From assembly GCA_030751755.1 (NCBI GenBank), contig JASMFO010000002.1, positions 1 through 11,057 of the forward strand: a stretch of 11,057 nucleotides of DNA, written 5' to 3'. The notes under the pieces were generated by a model, which was given only the letters and a program-made list of their open reading frames with translations, ran no database searches and had not been told where the DNA came from. A program made the position numbers and the translations under genes. Position 1 is the first letter of the stretch. The number at the start of each line of letters is the position of its first letter. The DNA is from Candidatus Woesearchaeota archaeon. GTDB taxonomy: Archaea > Nanobdellota > Nanobdellia > Woesearchaeales > GW2011-AR4. Positions 1-6,312 of the stretch are shown here, in pieces.

Positions 1-3
1 TAA

Positions 4-984
4 TTATTTCCACATAACTTTTATATCATCAGTTCTTTCATAGGGCTTAATATCAATACCTTTATGATTTCTTTTGGCAATTTTTCCCATTAAAATTCCC
101 AACCATGCAATATTAACACCATTATCTACAAGAAATTGATTTTCTGGAACAAATAATTTAGCTTTTCTTTCCTTGCACATTATTTTGCACATTTCCCTTA
201 ATCTTTTGTTGCAGGCAACTCCTCCTCCAAGAACTAATTCTTTTTTACCTGTGTGAGCCATTGCTCTTTCTGCAACTTCTACCATCATTGCAAAAACCGT
301 TTCTTGCAATGAATAGCACAAATCTTCAACTTTATGTTCTTTAGAATCAAACTTTCTTTTTAGATTTGTTAAAATTCCTGAGAAGCTTACATCCATTCCT
401 TTTACAACATATGGAAGTTCAATGTAATTTTTTCCTTTTGCTGCCAGAATTTCAATTTTAGGGCCTCCTGGAAATCCCAAACCCATATAGCGGGCAAACA
501 CATCAATAAAATTACCAATTCCTTGATCCAGGGTTTCTCCAAAAATTCTGTACTTGCCAGCTTCATAAGCAATTATTTGGGTATTTGCGCCGGATGTGTA
601 CAATAAGACAGGATCTTTAGCTTTTGTCAGCACTTTTCCAACCTCTAAATGAGCAACACAATGATTAACCCCTACAATAGGTATTTTATTTTTAGAAGAA
701 ATTTCTTTTGCAAACTTCATGCCTACGTGCAATGGAAACGGTATTCCCGGGCCTTGGGAGAATGTAACTAAATCAATATCTTTTAATTCTAGTTTTGCTT
801 GCTCTAATGCATTTTTCAGGACTGTATCTTTTACTTTTTCATGGTGCCAGCCTAATTCATTAGGTATTAACCCACCTTTTTTTGTCTTAAAAGAATCTGT
901 AGCATTAGCAAGAACTTTTCCTTTGTCTGTTATTATACCTATTCCAAAAGTATGTGCTGTTGATTCTATTCCTAGGGATATCAT
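4..984 (-). CDS. kae1: tRNA threonylcarbamoyladenosine synthase Kae1 (KEOPS catalytic subunit)
   Basis: Kae1/TsaD/OSGEP transfers threonylcarbamoyl from TC-AMP to A37 of ANN-decoding tRNAs within the KEOPS complex. The protein (326 aa from the ATG chosen here) has the N-terminal ASKHA phosphate-binding segment LGIESTAHTFGIGI, the metal-binding pair in NHCVAHLE (H108, H112), the ETLDQGIGNFIDVFAR segment, the adenosine-loop LGGGVACNKRL (about 252-262) and a late metal-ligand Asp in VDNGVNIAW (about D287). The usual SGGNT reads SGANT. It ends soon after the Kae1 domain, so it is not fused to Bud32 kinase as in some euryarchaea. An in-frame GTG lies 15 bases upstream (997-999), but the ATG at 982-984 sits 26-30 nt after a TATA-like box (1010-1018), giving an almost leaderless mRNA, and begins with the usual MISLGIE. 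Identification is firm; the start is likely. Confidence 0.95.
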   Translation of the reverse strand: MISLGIESTAHTFGIGIITDKGKVLANATDSFKTKKGGLIPNELGWHHEKVKDTVLKNALEQAKLELKDIDLVTFSQGPGIPFPLHVGMKFAKEISSKNKIPIVGVNHCVAHLEVGKVLTKAKDPVLLYTSGANTQIIAYEAGKYRIFGETLDQGIGNFIDVFARYMGLGFPGGPKIEILAAKGKNYIELPYVVKGMDVSFSGILTNLKRKFDSKEHKVEDLCYSLQETVFAMMVEVAERAMAHTGKKELVLGGGVACNKRLREMCKIMCKERKAKLFVPENQFLVDNGVNIAWLGILMGKIAKRNHKGIDIKPYERTDDIKVMWK

Positions 985-1009
985 TTTAACTAAAGGCACT
1001 TAAGAACTC

Positions 1010-1018
1010 TATAAAAGC
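1010..1018 (-). promoter_or_regulatory. TATA-like box for kae1
   Basis: Read on the minus strand the sequence is CTTTTATAG. Its centre is about 29 nt upstream of the ATG at 984, which places transcription start within a few bases of that codon. This supports a nearly leaderless kae1 transcript and the inner ATG start. Positional inference only. Confidence 0.45.
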
Positions 1019-1024
1019 TTTGCT

Positions 1025-1123
1025 TTAAAAGGCATAACTTAATTCCTTTGCCATTCTCTTGACTTCTTTTTTTGGTATGCCTTCTAATGTTTCATCTTCT
1101 TCCCAAGCTTCTTTCTTTTCCAT
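1025..1123 (-). CDS. putative small acidic/charged protein, 32 aa
   Basis: An ATG-to-TAA frame of 32 codons lies between the tRNA gene and kae1, on the same strand as both. The peptide begins MEKKEAWEEDETLEG, continues IPKKEVKRMAKELSYAF, and is dominated by Glu and Lys. It has a likely C-terminal amphipathic helix and no membrane segment. TATA-like stretches lie upstream at 1137-1146 and 1151-1159 (minus-strand reading), and GGTAAGA immediately precedes the ATG, a poor ribosome site. The stop is 40 nt before the kae1 start, so the two could share a transcript. I do not recognise the family. The composition looks like real protein rather than random AT-rich sequence, but a frame this short could arise by chance. 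Confidence 0.4.
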   Translation of the reverse strand: MEKKEAWEEDETLEGIPKKEVKRMAKELSYAF

Positions 1124-1184
1124 TCTTACCACTAATATTTATAGAAATGGGTTTATAACCGAATAAATGACGCCGGGACTGGGA

Positions 1185-1225
1185 CTTTCATGATGATTGC
1201 GAGCGTTAAGCACGTAATCAGTCGC
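1185..1225 (-). other. tRNA-Ser intron 2 (T-loop, 59/60), 41 nt
   Basis: The T-stem CTGGG/CCCAG encloses 48 nt instead of 7. The exon bases TTCA (54-57) pair perfectly with intron TGAA to form the 4-bp central helix. The 3-nt bulges are AA^G on the 5' side and AG^T on the 3' side. An inner stem (TGATT with AATCA, extended by CG/CG across an A.C mismatch) closes an 11-nt loop. This is a canonical helix-bulge-helix-bulge-helix splice motif. Removal leaves TTCAAAT, a consensus T-loop. Confidence 0.85.
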
Positions 1226-1256
1226 TTTGAACCCAGATGCCCGTGAGGGCCAGCCT

Positions 1257-1267
1257 TGCTATTGAAG
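1257..1267 (-). other. tRNA-Ser intron 1 (anticodon loop, 37/38), 11 nt
   Basis: The intron CTTCAATAGCA follows A37. The anticodon stem is directly followed by CTGG, which can pair with intron ATAG (C-G, U-A, G-U, then a G.A mismatch). The flanking 3-nt bulges are AA^C and CA^A, both cut after the second base. There is no inner helix, so this is a relaxed BHB site. Removal restores a standard CTGGAAA loop. A cut one base earlier on both sides gives the same product. Confidence 0.75.
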
Positions 1268-1332
1268 TTCCAGGGCTGTGCAATAGCCAGATTATGCGAT
1301 CCCGGCATTAAAACAATATTAAACTGCGTTCA

Positions 1333-1343
1333 TTTATAAATAT
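1333..1343 (-). promoter_or_regulatory. TATA-like box for tRNA-Ser
   Basis: Minus-strand reading gives TATTTATAAAT. Its centre is about 31 nt upstream of the tRNA 5' end at 1306, which predicts a 5' leader of roughly 5 nt, normal for archaeal tRNA genes whose leader is trimmed by RNase P. Confidence 0.5.
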
Positions 1344-1364
1344 TTAGAATAATAGAAAACAAAG

Positions 1365-3023
1365 TCATAGTCTTAATTCTTTCTTCCAGTGTCTACAAAC
1401 ACTTTCTGTTTTCTTTTCAGCAATCCCCGTATAATTTTCCGGATTTTTGATGATTTTTAATTGTTCTTTATTGAATTTTTTCAAATAAGGCTGCAATGAT
1501 TTTTCTTTTTTAATAATCTCTTGCAATGGTTTTTTTGTTGATTGGGCTTTTAATGTCAATTGCTTAATGGTTTCATGCGCGTCCGGGTGATTTTTAGCTG
1601 CTAATAGGATGTACAATGGCTCAGCGACAATAAGGCCTTTATTCATATCAAAATTCCTTCTTAAGTTATCCTTGTCAACCTGCAAACTTTTCATAGTCCT
1701 ATTTAGCCTGACAACGGATATGTAAAATGCCCCCAATATCTCCGGTATAAATCTGGAAGATGCGCTGTTGGTCAGATCCCTCTGGTGCTCAGATATCTGG
1801 TCCATATGGATTGTTGTTAACCTGGGCATGAACTCTTTCCACAAGCTTTTAATGTTCTCAAAATTTATCGGGTTTCTTTTCTGCGGCATTGTGGAGCTTC
1901 CTACTTGCTTATCCATAAAAACCTCACCAACCTCTGCTATTTCTGACCTCTGCATGTTCCGCATATCATCGGATAAATTTGCCAAGATGCCAAAAGCCTC
2001 AACAACAGCATTGGCATAATCTGCAATAAACTCCGCTTCTGGAATCTGCGTGGATATTGGAGATGGCTTCAGGTTCAGCTCCTGCAGCACTTCCATTTCA
2101 AATTTCTCAGGATTATCAAAGAACAATGAGGATGCATTATAGCTGCCGACCGCACCGGCAATCTTTCCCCTTAGATTGTTGGAGGTTTTTCTGATTTTTA
2201 AGATAGAGTTTCCAAGCCTTGAGACATATTGTGCTATCGCAAAGCCAAATGTGATGGGAACAGCATGCTGTCCATGTGTTCTTCCTATCTGCAAAGTATT
2301 CTTTTCTCTCAAAGCCAAATCAATAAGAGTTTTTTCAAAACCTATTAATCCTGGAATCATTACCTCATTAGTAAAATTTTTGTACCTCAATGCATCTGCA
2401 GTCGAGATTATATCATGGCTTGTAGCGGTGAAATGTATGAATGGCTTTGCTTCATCACTTACCTTATTTCTGATGCAGTTTACGAGAGCCCTTACATTAT
2501 GCTTTAGCTTATCCTCCTCCACATAGACCTCGTCTGCAGTTACTTTCTTGCATGCCTTTTCAATCTCATCAGCGATTTCCTTATTGCAGATGCCGTGCCC
2601 TGCAAGAGTCTTTGTCAAGGCAGCCTCAACCCTTGCCATATACTTTATCATGGCATTTTCGCTCAGATAAGGCTGCAGCTTATGGAATATCCTTTCATTC
2701 CTGCCGTAATACCTGAAATCTAATGGGCTGATTGTGTCAAAAATATTCATCTTTGGCTCAAAAGAAGTATCCTTATTGTCTGCTTCCAATAAACTTTGAA
2801 TTATTTTTAATAAGGAACTGCCTTTGTTCAGGCTTATTATAATCTTGTTTTTCTCTTTATTTTCCTTTATTAAATTATTTTTCTTGAACAATTGGATGGT
2901 AGAATGGACCTTAGCTGGAGAAATGTCGAGATTGCCGGCGATATCCCTGATGTGGAGGCTCTCTTTGGACAATAGCCTCAATATTTCTATGTTCTTTTTT
3001 GTGAATATGTCAATTACATTCAT
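1365..3023 (-). CDS. purB: adenylosuccinate lyase with N-terminal winged-helix DNA-binding domain
   Basis: PurB removes fumarate from SAICAR (giving AICAR) and from adenylosuccinate (giving AMP). The lyase part runs from about residue 96 to 552. It carries the catalytic TSHD (201-204), GRTHGQHAVP (247-256), the superfamily signature GSSTMPQKRNP (375-385) with the mobile-loop serine, and HQRDLTNS (413-420), so it looks active. Residues 1 to about 80 are extra. They read as an ArsR/MarR/TrmB-like winged helix: a first helix IEILRLLSK, a helix-turn-helix around HIRDIAGNLDISPAKVH, and a charged wing followed by IIISLN. Typical PurB is about 430-480 aa; this is 552. The frame is unbroken across the junction and the only promoter-like signal lies upstream of the HTH, so this is a true fusion rather than two genes. 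The TATA-like box at 3043-3053 predicts a leaderless start at this ATG. The winged helix suggests autoregulation or control of purine genes (inference). Confidence 0.93.
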   Translation of the reverse strand: MNVIDIFTKKNIEILRLLSKESLHIRDIAGNLDISPAKVHSTIQLFKKNNLIKENKEKNKIIISLNKGSSLLKIIQSLLEADNKDTSFEPKMNIFDTISPLDFRYYGRNERIFHKLQPYLSENAMIKYMARVEAALTKTLAGHGICNKEIADEIEKACKKVTADEVYVEEDKLKHNVRALVNCIRNKVSDEAKPFIHFTATSHDIISTADALRYKNFTNEVMIPGLIGFEKTLIDLALREKNTLQIGRTHGQHAVPITFGFAIAQYVSRLGNSILKIRKTSNNLRGKIAGAVGSYNASSLFFDNPEKFEMEVLQELNLKPSPISTQIPEAEFIADYANAVVEAFGILANLSDDMRNMQRSEIAEVGEVFMDKQVGSSTMPQKRNPINFENIKSLWKEFMPRLTTIHMDQISEHQRDLTNSASSRFIPEILGAFYISVVRLNRTMKSLQVDKDNLRRNFDMNKGLIVAEPLYILLAAKNHPDAHETIKQLTLKAQSTKKPLQEIIKKEKSLQPYLKKFNKEQLKIIKNPENYTGIAEKKTESVCRHWKKELRL

Positions 3024-3042
3024 ACTATATAGAAAACGTTAA

Positions 3043-3053
3043 GTATTTATAAA
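3043..3053 (-). promoter_or_regulatory. TATA-like box for purB
   Basis: Minus-strand reading is GGTTTATAAATAC in context, centred about 26 nt before the purB ATG at 3023, preceded by a purine-rich AAAAGG stretch where a BRE would lie. No ribosome-binding site lies between it and the ATG, consistent with a leaderless mRNA. It lies in the 86-nt gap after the phosphatase gene, so purB can be transcribed alone. Confidence 0.55.
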
Positions 3054-3109
3054 CCTTTTGGTATTTTAATACATATATTGTTTGTTTTTAAATAACATTA
3101 ATCCTGCTT

Positions 3110-3871
3110 TCAAATTAATTTTAATAATCTGATAAATTTATTATGTATTATCCTATTGCTTCCAACAATACTTCTGTCTTCAATAGTCCATTTTTTGTTA
3201 TGGGTGTTGGTTGTCTTGCCGCCAGCCTCCTCAACTACCAGTTTGGCAGCCGCAACATCCCAGGAATTCAAATTTAAAGTAAAATACAGATCAAACCTTT
3301 TATCCGCAACGTAGCATAGATTAAGGGCTGCGGAGCCTGAGTTCCTCAAGGCCCTGAAGGTTCCATAATTTCTGCTCAATATAGACAATGATTTTCTTGA
3401 TATTCCAATATCGCTTGGCAGACTAAATCCAAGCACACATTCCTTAAATTTCTTTTTTGTGGAAACTTTAAGCCTCTTATTGTTGAGATAAGAGCCTTTC
3501 CCCTTTTCTGCAAGGTATATTTCATCAGTGCAGGGATTATAGACAACACCCATAACAACAGAATTATTTTTTGCCAGTGCAATTGATACTGCAAAATTTG
3601 GAATCCCCGATACAAAATTGGTTGTCCCGTCAATAGGGTCTATGATCCATGTAAATTTGGATTTCTTATCGATAAAATCACTCTCTTCTGTAAGAAAATT
3701 ATGTTCTGGAAATTTTTTCCTTATTGTCTTGACGATTGTTTGTTCTGAAAGGATGTCTGCCTTAGTTACTATGCTCCTAGGGGCTTTAAACTTTAGTTTA
3801 TCTATTTTCCCGTAATTTTCCAGAATGACCTTGCCTGCCGCTTTTGCCGCTTTGAGCATTAAAGATTTCAT
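3110..3871 (-). CDS. inositol-monophosphatase family phosphatase (possible IMPase/FBPase)
   Basis: This is a Mg2+-dependent sugar-phosphate phosphatase of the IMPase fold, 253 aa, the usual length. From the ATG used here, metal ligands are visible: Glu of TEES (about E62), both Asp of WIIDPIDGTTN (D78, D81), and Asp of SWDVAAAKLVVEEAGG (about D205). The helical N-terminus and the VTKAD segment are also family-typical. Archaeal members often hydrolyse both inositol-1-phosphate and fructose-1,6-bisphosphate; the sequence alone does not settle which. Its position next to phosphoglycerate kinase and phosphofructokinase genes makes an FBPase role in gluconeogenesis plausible (inference). A GTG nine bases upstream is inside the ribosome site AGGTGGT (3876-3882), which has 4-nt spacing to the ATG at 3869-3871, so the ATG is the start. 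It diverges from the methyltransferase-like gene and precedes purB. Confidence 0.88.
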   Translation of the reverse strand: MKSLMLKAAKAAGKVILENYGKIDKLKFKAPRSIVTKADILSEQTIVKTIRKKFPEHNFLTEESDFIDKKSKFTWIIDPIDGTTNFVSGIPNFAVSIALAKNNSVVMGVVYNPCTDEIYLAEKGKGSYLNNKRLKVSTKKKFKECVLGFSLPSDIGISRKSLSILSRNYGTFRALRNSGSAALNLCYVADKRFDLYFTLNLNSWDVAAAKLVVEEAGGKTTNTHNKKWTIEDRSIVGSNRIIHNKFIRLLKLI

Positions 3872-3875
3872 AGTT

Positions 3876-3882
3876 ACCACCT
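3876..3882 (-). promoter_or_regulatory. ribosome-binding site AGGTGGT deciding the phosphatase start
   Basis: AGGTGGT followed by AACT and ATG. The candidate GTG start lies within this motif and can therefore be discarded. The same motif with the same 4-nt spacing precedes purE. Confidence 0.65.
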
Positions 3883-3947
3883 AGTTTAGAGTATTATTAA
3901 TATGTTTTGGTTAATTTAGTTTCAAAAATATAAAAGGATATAAATTG
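3883..3947. promoter_or_regulatory. divergent promoter region, phosphatase / methyltransferase-like gene
   Basis: This is a 65-nt AT-rich spacer between oppositely oriented genes. The stretch AAAATATAAAAGGATATAAA (3926-3945) contains overlapping TATA-like elements. Read on the minus strand it would start the phosphatase mRNA near 3904, giving a roughly 33-nt leader that holds its ribosome site. Read on the plus strand it would start the other mRNA near 3957-3967. A 16-bp segment TTAATATGTTTTGGTT (3897-3912) recurs at 6442-6457. Confidence 0.4.
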
Positions 3948-4607
3948 ATGCACATTTCTCAAGCTATGAGTCTATCACTTGATGAAATCCTGCAGTTGAC
4001 CTGGGATGAAATGCCGAACCCGATGACCGGCTTAGAACTAAATAAAGACAAGATACAAACAACTTTAGACGCTTTATCTTTGCAAAAAGGGGAAGAATAT
4101 CTATCCTTAGGAATTGGAAAAAATATTTTACCTTTTATAGTTGCAATGCATGGTGTAAATGTCACTGGTTTAGATATTGATACAGAAGTATTAAAATACC
4201 AAAGAGACATTTCTGAAAAGTTTTCTCCTAATTTACAGAATGCAAATGGTTCTTTTACAGTGTATAATTTCAATTTTGATGATCCATATGCAACCCAACA
4301 TGTAAATGGTTTTGAAACTCCGCCTGTAGGAGATTTTCATAATAGGTTTGATATTGTAGAATGCTTATTCTTTAACCATGTGGAGGGAGAATTAGATTTG
4401 GCTCAAATACTGCTTAATTTTGGCAGGCAAGAAGCGCGATATTTTGTGTCAACGCCCGGTGGATTGATTGGAAGGGAAAACAGGATTGTAACAAGCCTGA
4501 TAGATCAAATAAAAATGTTTGGGGGCAATGCAGAGGTCACAGCTACAGATTTATATTCAAGCAATGCGTATAACTGGCAATATGGTGTTGTGGTAAAGGG
4601 CTCATAG
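3948..4607 (+). CDS. class I SAM-dependent methyltransferase-like protein, unknown substrate
   Basis: A 219-aa protein whose middle reads as a Rossmann-type methyltransferase. It has a strand and glycine turn YLSLGIGKNILPF (motif I, about residues 51-63), a following strand ending in an acidic residue, VNVTGLDID (about 70-78; a ribose-binding acid position), and FDIVECLFFNHV (about 134-145), which resembles the post-motif region FDxV. The N-terminal helix bears SLDEILQLTWDEMPNP. I cannot assign a substrate. Three starts are possible: TTG 3945, ATG 3948 (with AAGGA about 7 nt upstream) and ATG 3966 (nearly leaderless from TATA at about 3937-3946). I took 3948 with low certainty. The stop is followed by a T-rich stretch and a small CCCT/AGGG hairpin (4617-4632), then phosphoglycerate kinase on the same strand 134 nt downstream. 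Confidence 0.6.
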   Translation: MHISQAMSLSLDEILQLTWDEMPNPMTGLELNKDKIQTTLDALSLQKGEEYLSLGIGKNILPFIVAMHGVNVTGLDIDTEVLKYQRDISEKFSPNLQNANGSFTVYNFNFDDPYATQHVNGFETPPVGDFHNRFDIVECLFFNHVEGELDLAQILLNFGRQEARYFVSTPGGLIGRENRIVTSLIDQIKMFGGNAEVTATDLYSSNAYNWQYGVVVKGS

Positions 4608-4741
4608 GTTATTTTTAATCCCTCAAAAGGGTTACTGGCATTTATTTACCCCTATTGCTATTATCCTATCTTAAAAGACAAATATTTTTAAAATTACCTC
4701 CACTACCAAACCAAATAGACTTAAATAGATTTTATGGCAAA

Positions 4742-6262
4742 ATGATACAACATAATGAAAATGGTTTAAATGGAAATATTAACCTCAAATTAAATTTTCT
4801 TACATTGGATAATATTATCAAAAGAACTGCATTAAATTCTGGACTGGATGAGGAAAGTATCGATAAGGAATATGATATCATTAAGGAAGATTATGGAAAA
4901 AGGGCTTTTGGCGGTAAGGTTGTTATTGTGCGCTCGGATCTGAATAGTCCAGTAAGGCAGGATGAGCATGGACAATACAAGATTACCGGGGCAGAGAGAA
5001 TAGAGGCTTCTGCCCCAACCATTGATGAACTATCTAGTTATGGAGCAAAAGTAGTGGTTATTTCTCATCAGGGAACTCCTGGAAGAGAGGACTGCATAAG
5101 CCTTGAGCCCCACAGCGTACTTTTAAAGGAGTCTCTCGAAAAATTAGGGAACAGTCTTGAAAAGATTATTTTTAAAAGAGCGCATTGGTATGGGACAGCC
5201 ACGGAAAAGATAATAAAGGAAGAAATGCAGGATGGAGGAATATTCCTGCTGGATAACCTAAGGAAGATGTCAGATGAGATAGGACCTGCAAACCCTGAAG
5301 AATTTGCCAAAACACCTGATTCTTATATGGAGATAATTGGCAATCTGGCTGATTTTTATGTAAATGATGCATTCTCTACATCGCATAGATGGCAGGCCTC
5401 CATAGCAGGATTCCCGAATTTGCTGAATATTGCAGGAAGATTGACGGAAAAAGAGATTAAAGAGAATAGGGAGCTGATTTCAAGCATAAGGCATCCATAT
5501 ACTATGTTAATGGGTGGAATTAAGATATCAGGCTATCTTGATTTCATGGACAAATCGCTGGAGAATGGGTTGGTTGATCACATTTTAGCAACAGGAGCTT
5601 TAGGGATGTTGGGGGTTTTAGGAATCAGAGGACGTAGGGCAAAAAATTACTTGGGTAGACAAACAGTGGATTTTTTGCAAGAAAAAGGAATTTACTCTGA
5701 ATTAAATACAGTGACTGGTTTGGCAAGAAGATATACTGAAGCGTTTGTTTTGCCTGTTGATTTTAAAGTTGAGCTTGGTGGGGAAGTTTATAATATGGCT
5801 GTAGAGGAGATACAAAAGCATCCAAATAAGGACAGAATGAATCTTTACGGTATTGGATCTGAAACAGTTGCTCATTTTAATGAAATACTCGGCAGATCAA
5901 AAACAATATATATCAAAGGCTCTCCAACAAAAGATGACGATGAGAGATTCCTACCAGAGTCGCAACAACTAATAGATTCAATTGTTCAATTAAAGCGGGA
6001 AGGAGCGACAACAATAGTAAGCGGAGGAGATACAAATAATTTAGTTTCTAGGTTGGGTTATTTGCCGCAAACTGATTTTACATTCTCAACTTTGGCGGGT
6101 GGAGCAGCTACTGAATATCATAGCGGAATATTGCTGCCGGGCCTATTGATGCTCAATACAAGCTATAATCAATTTAATGGAAGAGCATTAAGTGAGGGGA
6201 TGGAAAACTATAATTTTGGATTTAAGCTGGAATCTCCTAAAAAACCTGTGGATTTGATTTAG
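4742..6262 (+). CDS. pgk: divergent archaeal-type phosphoglycerate kinase
   Basis: Phosphoglycerate kinase interconverts 1,3-bisphosphoglycerate + ADP and 3-phosphoglycerate + ATP in the cytoplasm. Family blocks, counted from the ATG used: VRSDLNSP (63-70), SHQGTPG (108-114), LLDNLRK (169-175), ADFYVNDAFSTSHRWQAS (203-220), MGGIKIS (257-263; nucleotide-binding Lys), VSGGDTN (426-432) and STLAGGAATEY (449-459). The NSP and SHQ forms are archaeal-type. At 506 aa it is about 90-100 aa longer than usual archaeal enzymes. About 58 extra residues precede the core, and others are at the C-terminus. Two deviations stand out: the substrate-patch Arg of SHxxRPG is Thr, and the usual NGPxGxFE nucleotide loop is replaced by KGSPTKDDDE. 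The frame is open further upstream (TTG at 4655), but 4742 is the first ATG. No ribosome site is evident. Confidence 0.88.
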   Translation: MIQHNENGLNGNINLKLNFLTLDNIIKRTALNSGLDEESIDKEYDIIKEDYGKRAFGGKVVIVRSDLNSPVRQDEHGQYKITGAERIEASAPTIDELSSYGAKVVVISHQGTPGREDCISLEPHSVLLKESLEKLGNSLEKIIFKRAHWYGTATEKIIKEEMQDGGIFLLDNLRKMSDEIGPANPEEFAKTPDSYMEIIGNLADFYVNDAFSTSHRWQASIAGFPNLLNIAGRLTEKEIKENRELISSIRHPYTMLMGGIKISGYLDFMDKSLENGLVDHILATGALGMLGVLGIRGRRAKNYLGRQTVDFLQEKGIYSELNTVTGLARRYTEAFVLPVDFKVELGGEVYNMAVEEIQKHPNKDRMNLYGIGSETVAHFNEILGRSKTIYIKGSPTKDDDERFLPESQQLIDSIVQLKREGATTIVSGGDTNNLVSRLGYLPQTDFTFSTLAGGAATEYHSGILLPGLLMLNTSYNQFNGRALSEGMENYNFGFKLESPKKPVDLI

Positions 6263-6312
6263 GTAATTTAAATCAATATCTATTACTCCTGGTAAAATTA
6301 ATATTTATATAA

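Larger units (their letters stand above)
1171..1306 (-). tRNA. tRNA-Ser(GGA) with two introns
   Basis: The 136-nt gene folds into a class II tRNA on the minus strand. The acceptor stem is a perfect 7 bp (GCCGGGA/TCCCGGC). The D-arm has A14, G18G19 and A21. The anticodon stem CAGCC/GGCTG closes a spliced loop CTGGAAA (anticodon GGA at 1269-1271). The long variable arm has a GCCC/GGGC stem, and the T-stem CTGGG/CCCAG closes a spliced loop TTCAAAT. T8, T33, G53-C61, T54T55C56 and A58 are all present, and A15-T48 can form the Levitt pair. The long variable arm with discriminator G73 (1171) fits serine and argues against leucine. CCA is not encoded. The mature length is 84 nt after removal of an 11-nt intron at 37/38 and a 41-nt intron at 59/60. 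Confidence 0.9.

Noticed and set aside
985..999. GTG start of kae1 adding MPLVK
   Set aside because: The TATA-like box is too close for this codon to be downstream of the predicted transcription start, and the family begins near MISLGIE.
1257..1271. Alternative anticodon AGC (loop ATAGCAA) or CAA (leucine) in the interrupted loop
   Set aside because: AGC would mean tRNA-Ala, which has a short variable arm. CAA would need a pyrimidine at 37 and no stem forms around it. G73 and the long variable arm support serine GGA.
1172..1306. tRNA read on the plus strand of the same palindromic-ended locus
   Set aside because: The acceptor arms pair on either strand, but T8, A14, G18G19, A21, T33, TTCAA and the class II variable arm only fall in register on the minus strand.
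2176..2526. Plus-strand open frames inside purB, and similar antisense frames inside other genes
   Set aside because: They lie opposite strongly recognised coding sequence, have no ribosome or promoter signals and no family pattern.
4617..4632. CCCT-CAAA-AGGG hairpin as an intrinsic terminator after the methyltransferase-like gene
   Set aside because: The stem is only 4 bp and its T-tract lies upstream rather than downstream, so it is noted in the gene entry but not called as a terminator.
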